A DNA stretch of 10,991 nucleotides, taken from an uncultured Dechloromonas sp. (lineage in GTDB: Bacteria; Pseudomonadota; Gammaproteobacteria; Burkholderiales; Rhodocyclaceae). The notes under the pieces were generated by a model. That model saw only the letters and a list, made by a program, of their open reading frames with translations, did no database searches and had not been told where the DNA came from. The DNA is taken from assembly GCA_946477505.1 (NCBI GenBank), contig CAMKYP010000093.1:1-10991 (forward strand). Direction: 5' to 3'. This document shows positions 7,575-10,991 of the stretch, one piece after another (the stretch's first letter is position 1; each line of letters opens with the position of its first letter). The position numbers and the translations under genes are program-made.

Positions 7575-7615
7575 CTGTTACCACATTCGTCAAGTGATTG
7601 AATTTAAAGTGTTTT
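7552..7615. other. AT-rich stretch between the DnaA boxes
   Basis: The line 7561-7620 has 20 G/C of 60 (33%), in a gap of about 42% G+C that interrupts sequence of about 60% or more. It holds short direct repeats: AAAATCCTC (7552-7560), AAAATCCTT (7564-7572) and again AAAATCCTT (7646-7654), the first two spaced 12 bases apart. TTGACT occurs at 7518 and 7571. It could be an easily melted element or an upstream promoter region; no confident -10 site was found. Confidence 0.4.
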
Positions 7616-7687
7616 GTGTTCTGCTCAATATTTCGGCAGAGTGACAAAATCCTTACCGGACCGTGACTTAGCTGCTGGCTCCCGAAG

Positions 7688-7722
7688 TAATTCACAAAGT
7701 TATCCACAGTTTTTGTGGACAA
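7688..7722 (+). promoter_or_regulatory. Cluster of three DnaA boxes upstream of priA
   Basis: Three boxes lie within 35 bases: TAATTCACA (7688-7696, one mismatch), TTATCCACA (7700-7708, perfect) and TGTGGACAA (7714-7722), which on the minus strand is TTGTCCACA (one mismatch). The last two form a nearly perfect inverted repeat, GTTATCCACA (7699-7708) and TGTGGACAAC (7714-7723), around GTTTT, with one mismatch. The cluster ends 49 bases before the priA ATG. It may be an origin-like DnaA site or a DnaA operator on priA. As RNA the inverted repeat could also fold into a hairpin, but no T-run follows. Confidence 0.6.
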
Positions 7723-7728
7723 CTCCAA

Positions 7729-7781
7729 AAGCCGTCGATTTTGAATCGAACTTGCCCGTTTTTTCGGAGAAATGACGGCTT
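7729..7781 (+). promoter_or_regulatory. Structured priA leader with start-codon pairing
   Basis: AAGCCGTC (7729-7736) is complementary to GACGGCTT (7774-7781), which begins at the last base of the priA start codon. Inside the loop, TCGATT (7735-7740) and AATCGA (7744-7749) form a second possible 6-pair hairpin, partly exclusive with the first. The ribosome binding site GGAG (7766-7769) lies only 2 bases before the ATG. Together these suggest weak or controlled initiation, but the pairing is short and not tested. Confidence 0.25.
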
Positions 7782-9778
7782 CGGCCGCTGAAACGATGCC
7801 TGTTTTGCGCGTTGCCCTCGATTTGCCGCTGCATCGCTTCTTCGACTATGTCAGCGAGTCGGCCAGCTCGGACGATATCGGTCGGCGTGTCCGGGTGCCG
7901 TTCGGGCGCGGCGAAAAGCTGGGGGTCATTGTGGAGGTCGCCGACGCCAGCGACTGGCCGGTCGAGCAACTCAAGGTAGCCGGCGAAATTCTTCGCGATC
8001 TGCCACCGTTGCCCCGCGATTTCCTTGGGCTTTGCGAATTTGCCAGCACTTACTACCAGGCTGCGTTTGGCGAGGTTGTCATGCAAGCATTGCCGGCTGG
8101 CCTCAAGCGTCTCGACCCGCCGGACCGACGCAATGGACGAGTCGCCAAGCCACCGGCTGCGCTGGCCTCGCCCGAACTGACCGGCGAGCAGGCGGCGGCC
8201 GTGGCCGCTGTCGACCCGGCCGCCGGCTTCGCCGCCTACCTGCTGCACGGCGTGACCGGCAGCGGCAAGACCGAGGTTTACCTGCGGCTGATCGACAAGG
8301 CCCTGAACGCCGGCCGGCAGGTCTTGCTGCTCGTTCCGGAGATCAACCTGACACCCCAGCTCGAAGGCCGGGTGCGTGCTCGCTTCCCTGAGCGAACGGT
8401 GGTTTCCCTGCACAGCGAACTGGCCGAGGCGGCGCGCGAGCGCAACTGGCGGGCGGCGTTTTCCGGCGAGGCGAGCATCGTTCTCGGCACCCGCCTGGCG
8501 ATCTTCACGCCCATGCCGCGACTCGGTCTGATCGTCGTCGACGAGGAGCACGACGCCTCGTTCAAGCAGCAGGACGGCATGCGTTATTCGGCGCGCGATA
8601 TCGCGGTGTTCCGGGCCAACCAGTTGAAGATACCCGTTCTCCTGGGCTCGGCGACGCCCTCGCTGGAATCGTGGTCGAATGCCCAGACGAAGCGCTACCG
8701 GATGCTGAGCCTGCGCGAGCGGGCCAACCCGGAAGCCACGCTGCCGACGGTGAAGGTGCTCGACACGCGGCGCATGGTGTTGAAGGAAGGCGTCAGCGAG
8801 CCCTTGATTGCCGCCATCCGGGCGCGACTGGAGCGCGGCGAGCAAAGCCTCGTTTTCCTCAATAGGCGGGGTTATGCGCCGGTTCTGGCCTGTCCGCCCT
8901 GCGGCTGGGTATCCCGTTGCAAGCGCTGCGCGGCCAACATGGTGCTGCACCTGGCCGACCGGCGCTTGCGCTGCCATCACTGCGGCTTCGAATATCGCAT
9001 CCCGAAAGCCTGTCCGACCTGCGGCAACCAGGACATCCACCCCTTCGGGCGCGGCACGCAGCGCCTCGAGGGCTGGCTGCAGGAGCAGTTTCCGGAGGCC
9101 CGCATCCTGCGCGTCGACCGCGATTCGGTGAAGAGCCGCAAACAGTGGGAGGCCATCCTCGAACGCATCCACGGCGGCGAGGCCGACATCCTGGTCGGCA
9201 CGCAGATGCTGGCCAAGGGGCACGATTTCCCCAAGCTGACCCTGGTCGGCATCCTGGGTGCCGATTCGGCCTTGTTCGCCGCCGACTGCCGGGCGCCGGA
9301 GCGGCTGTTCGCCCAGTTGATGCAGGTCGCCGGACGGGCCGGACGGGCCGAACTGAAGGGCGAGGTGCTGATCCAGACGCAGTATCCGGATCACCCTCTG
9401 TTCGCCTCGCTGGTCGCCCACGACTACCCCGGGTTCGCCGCCGGCCAGCTGACCGAGCGCGAACAGGCCGGTTTTCCACCCTACGCCTTCCAGGCCATGC
9501 TGCGCGCCGAGGCACCCGACATGGCGGATGCCATTGCCTTCCTGAAAGCGGCAGCGGCCTTGCCGGTGATCGCCGAGCACGACAACGTGCTGATCTACGA
9601 TCCGGTGCCGATGAAAATGGCCCGCCTGGCCAATCTCGAACGCGGCCAGCTCCTGGCCGAATCGCATTCCCGCCCGGCCTTGCAGGCCTTTCTGCCGCAC
9701 TGGCGCGAAGCCATCGAAGGCCTCAAGGCGCCGTCCCGCCTGCGCTGGCACATCGAGGTGGACCCGCTGGAGTTCTGA
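7772..9778 (+). CDS. priA: Primosomal replication restart helicase PriA, short form
   Basis: Superfamily 2, 3'-5' DNA helicase that recognises abandoned replication forks and starts reloading of the replicative helicase. The N-terminus (RVALDLPLHRFFDYV, about 13-27) matches the 3'-end-binding domain. Helicase motifs: Walker A GVTGSGKT (160-167), DEEH (257-260), GSATP (292-296), GTQMLAKGHDFP, and motif VI QVAGRAGR. Eight cysteines in CPPC (374-377), C383/C386, C401/C404 and C414/C417 form the two zinc sites. Length is 668 residues against 732 in E. coli: only about 27 residues lie between the N-terminal domain (ALPAGLKR, to about 113) and the helicase (LTGEQAAAV, from 136), so the winged-helix domain is absent. 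Start: ATG 7772 has GGAG but only 2 bases of spacing; ATG 7796 (MPVLRVAL) aligns with the E. coli start but has no visible ribosome binding site. Confidence 0.96.
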   Translation: MTASAAETMPVLRVALDLPLHRFFDYVSESASSDDIGRRVRVPFGRGEKLGVIVEVADASDWPVEQLKVAGEILRDLPPLPRDFLGLCEFASTYYQAAFGEVVMQALPAGLKRLDPPDRRNGRVAKPPAALASPELTGEQAAAVAAVDPAAGFAAYLLHGVTGSGKTEVYLRLIDKALNAGRQVLLLVPEINLTPQLEGRVRARFPERTVVSLHSELAEAARERNWRAAFSGEASIVLGTRLAIFTPMPRLGLIVVDEEHDASFKQQDGMRYSARDIAVFRANQLKIPVLLGSATPSLESWSNAQTKRYRMLSLRERANPEATLPTVKVLDTRRMVLKEGVSEPLIAAIRARLERGEQSLVFLNRRGYAPVLACPPCGWVSRCKRCAANMVLHLADRRLRCHHCGFEYRIPKACPTCGNQDIHPFGRGTQRLEGWLQEQFPEARILRVDRDSVKSRKQWEAILERIHGGEADILVGTQMLAKGHDFPKLTLVGILGADSALFAADCRAPERLFAQLMQVAGRAGRAELKGEVLIQTQYPDHPLFASLVAHDYPGFAAGQLTEREQAGFPPYAFQAMLRAEAPDMADAIAFLKAAAALPVIAEHDNVLIYDPVPMKMARLANLERGQLLAESHSRPALQAFLPHWREAIEGLKAPSRLRWHIEVDPLEF

Positions 9779-9817
9779 TCGGCACGACCCTTGCAGAGAT
9801 GGCATCCCATCCATCGC

Positions 9818-9823
9818 AAGGAG
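9818..9823 (+). promoter_or_regulatory. Ribosome binding site that sets the start at 9830
   Basis: AAGGAG with a 6-base spacer before ATG 9830. It selects this ATG over the upstream in-frame start at 9791. The 51-base gap after priA otherwise shows only a weak hairpin (GATGG-CATC-CCATC, 9799-9812) and no promoter I can support, so the gene may be read from the priA transcript. Confidence 0.7.
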
Positions 9824-9829
9824 CGCATC

Positions 9830-10813
9830 ATGAAAATCGTGGAATCGACGGTACAGCTCACGGCCAGCCATGAAGCCAGCGCCAGTCGCAGTCTCGAGAT
9901 GACGAGCACGACGGGCTTCCGGCAGGTTTTCCAGCAACTGTCCGGGATGCCGGCGGACAACGAAGGCGAGGCGCGCAAGCGCCTGCAGAAAATGTTGCAA
10001 TCCCTGGTCGACGCCATTCTGGCGGCGCTCGACGGCAAGAAGAGCAAGGAAAACTTTGCCGCCAGCGAATCCTTGCCGGCCGAGGCCATTCCCGCCGGGC
10101 GAACGCGGGAAATGACCTGGACGAACCGGATTGTCGAGACGGTGAAGGAAAGCGAGCGTACCGATGTCTGCGGCAAGGGCTGCGTTCGGACGCAGGACGG
10201 CCGGCAGATTGCATTCGATTTTTCGTTGCGTATGGCCCGTGACTATGAGCGCACGTCGACGCTGGTCGACAGCGGCAGCGTGACCCTGCAGGACCCGCTG
10301 ATCCTCAGTTTCGACGGTAATTCCGCCGAACTGTCGGCCGAACGCATCCGCTTCGATCTCGATGCCGACGGCAAGGCTGAAGAGATACCGGGGTTGGGCA
10401 AGAACAGCGGTTTTCTCGTCTTCGACCGCAACGGCAACGGCAAGGCCGACGACGGGCGCGAACTGTTCGGCGTCGCCAGCGGCAACGGCTTTGCCGACCT
10501 GGCCACGCTCGATGACGACCGCAACGGCTGGATCGACGAGAACGATGCCGCCTACCGGCAGCTATCAGTGTGGTCCGGCGACGGCCTGACATCGCTGGCG
10601 CAGCGCGGTGTCGGCGCGCTATACACCGGGGCGGTCGATGCCCCGTTTACGCTGAAAACGGCCGACAACGCCTTGCTCGGGCAGATTCGCGCGGCCGGGG
10701 TCTATCTGATGGAGTCGGGCGAGGTCGGCCACCTGCAGCAGGTCGACCTCGCCGTTTCAAGTCCGGCGGTGCGGGAGCACGAGCCAGACGAGCGCCAGCG
10801 CCTGACCGCCTAG
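9830..10813 (+). CDS. Calcium-binding-loop protein of unknown function
   Basis: A 327-residue protein with no signal peptide or membrane segment. The N-terminal third is polar and helical, with a GFRQVFQQLSGMP segment and a Lys-rich stretch (about 68-74), and has only two cysteines (C114, C118). The C-terminal half carries EF-hand-like or dockerin-like loops: DLDADGKAEEIP (176-187), DRNGNGKADDGR with ELFG after it (199-214) and DDDRNGWIDEND (228-239), the last matching the canonical 1-3-5-7-9-12 ligand spacing. A conserved-looking tail follows (LGQIRAAGVYLMESGEVGHLQQVDL). From memory, proteins with this FDLD...FDRNGNGKADDGRELFG...GWIDE arrangement are widespread in proteobacteria and carry labels such as VCBS-repeat or hypothetical protein; I know of no assigned function. 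Ca2+ binding is an inference from the loops. The 3' end overlaps the convergent transporter gene by 57 bases. Confidence 0.85.
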   Translation: MKIVESTVQLTASHEASASRSLEMTSTTGFRQVFQQLSGMPADNEGEARKRLQKMLQSLVDAILAALDGKKSKENFAASESLPAEAIPAGRTREMTWTNRIVETVKESERTDVCGKGCVRTQDGRQIAFDFSLRMARDYERTSTLVDSGSVTLQDPLILSFDGNSAELSAERIRFDLDADGKAEEIPGLGKNSGFLVFDRNGNGKADDGRELFGVASGNGFADLATLDDDRNGWIDENDAAYRQLSVWSGDGLTSLAQRGVGALYTGAVDAPFTLKTADNALLGQIRAAGVYLMESGEVGHLQQVDLAVSSPAVREHEPDERQRLTA

Positions 10814-10991
10814 CAACGACACGAAGGCGGCGCGGAATGCCGCCTCGCTGGCCCAGCCCTGCGCCTGCAGCAGGTCCACAAAACCGCCGATGCCCCATTG
10901 CAGCCCGAAGGCGCCGGCGAAGACCAGCAGGTTCAGGGCGGTGTTGGCGCGCCCCGACAAGCTTGGCGGGAAAGCCTGGGAAACCAGCGAA
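10757..10991 (-). CDS. Probable MFS transporter, C-terminal fragment (5' end outside window)
   Basis: The minus-strand frame is open from the right edge to the stop at 10757-10759, 77 residues. It begins in the window with SLVSQAFPPSLSGRANTALN, continues through a hydrophobic segment (NLLVFAGAFGLQWGIGGFVDLL), then a loop, and ends with a second hydrophobic segment (AAFVSLLGGQALALVWLVL) and PHRRT. The SGRANTALN / FAGAFxxQWGIG pattern resembles the last two membrane helices of major facilitator superfamily transporters. A TTG at 10960 could be read as a start but is clearly internal because the sequence before it stays in frame and protein-like. The substrate cannot be told from this fragment. 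It is transcribed toward and overlaps the calcium-binding gene. Confidence 0.7.
   Translation of the reverse strand, partial: SLVSQAFPPSLSGRANTALNLLVFAGAFGLQWGIGGFVDLLQAQGWASEAAFRAAFVSLLGGQALALVWLVLPHRRT

Noticed and set aside
7571..7608. TTGACT at 7571 as the -35 of a promoter
   Set aside because: No acceptable -10 is found 16-18 bases downstream (GTGATT at 17 bases matches only about half of TATAAT).
7525..7644. 39-codon ATG frame in the hemE-priA gap
   Set aside because: The only Shine-Dalgarno is 16 bases away, and a 40-codon frame is not rare by chance at this base composition.
7483..7728. Minus-strand 81-codon open frame across the hemE-priA gap
   Set aside because: It begins at TTG with no ribosome binding site, ends inside hemE, resembles no protein I know, and part of its translation is simply the DnaA boxes read in frame. 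A chance frame in AT-richer DNA is more likely, though a ribosome profile could reopen it.
7755..7764. T-run before priA as part of a terminator
   Set aside because: The nearest hairpin (7735-7749) ends 9 bases before the T-run, too far for a rho-independent terminator, and the run abuts the priA ribosome binding site.

Overview
The window looks like a chromosomal core region of a betaproteobacterium, most likely of the Rhodocyclales (Dechloromonas/Azonexus/Azoarcus-like). I infer this from the gene content and order (ntrY-ntrX-trkA-trkH, then hemE-priA), the protein sequences and the high G+C (roughly 57-72% in lines I counted by hand). It is a reading by eye with no database search. No mobile element, tRNA, rRNA or CRISPR array is visible.

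Layout. Positions 3-3354 hold a two-component pair. NtrY is a membrane histidine kinase that runs off the left edge. NtrX is its response regulator and overlaps it by 23 bases. Positions 3435-6334 hold the two parts of a Trk potassium uptake system: TrkA (NAD-binding cytoplasmic regulator) and TrkH (membrane channel subunit), 11 bases apart. The four genes are probably co-transcribed. After a 92-base gap with a candidate promoter and overlapping hairpins comes hemE (uroporphyrinogen decarboxylase, 6427-7494). A 277-base, clearly AT-richer gap (about 42% G+C) separates hemE from priA (7772-9778), the primosomal helicase that restarts stalled forks. Next is a small Ca2+-binding-loop protein of unknown function (9830-10813). 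The last 235 bases hold, on the minus strand, the C-terminal end of a probable MFS transporter whose gene overlaps the calcium-binding gene tail to tail by 57 bases.

Most interesting points. (1) The hemE-priA gap carries two perfect DnaA boxes (TTATNCACA) and two one-mismatch boxes, three of the four packed within 35 bases, next to an AT-rich stretch. hemE flanks the replication origin in Caulobacter and related alphaproteobacteria, so this is either an origin-like element or a DnaA-controlled priA leader. All six genes from ntrY to priA point the same way, which does not favour an origin. (2) NtrX has a receiver and a Fis-type helix-turn-helix, but the AAA+ domain between them is eroded: the P-loop and Walker B acidic pair are lost and the GAFTGA segment is absent. 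It should not be able to activate sigma-54 polymerase. (3) PriA has all helicase motifs and all eight zinc cysteines but lacks room for the winged-helix domain of E. coli PriA. (4) A near-perfect Shine-Dalgarno sequence lies just after the hemE stop, inside a predicted hairpin and before a tiny 18-codon frame.
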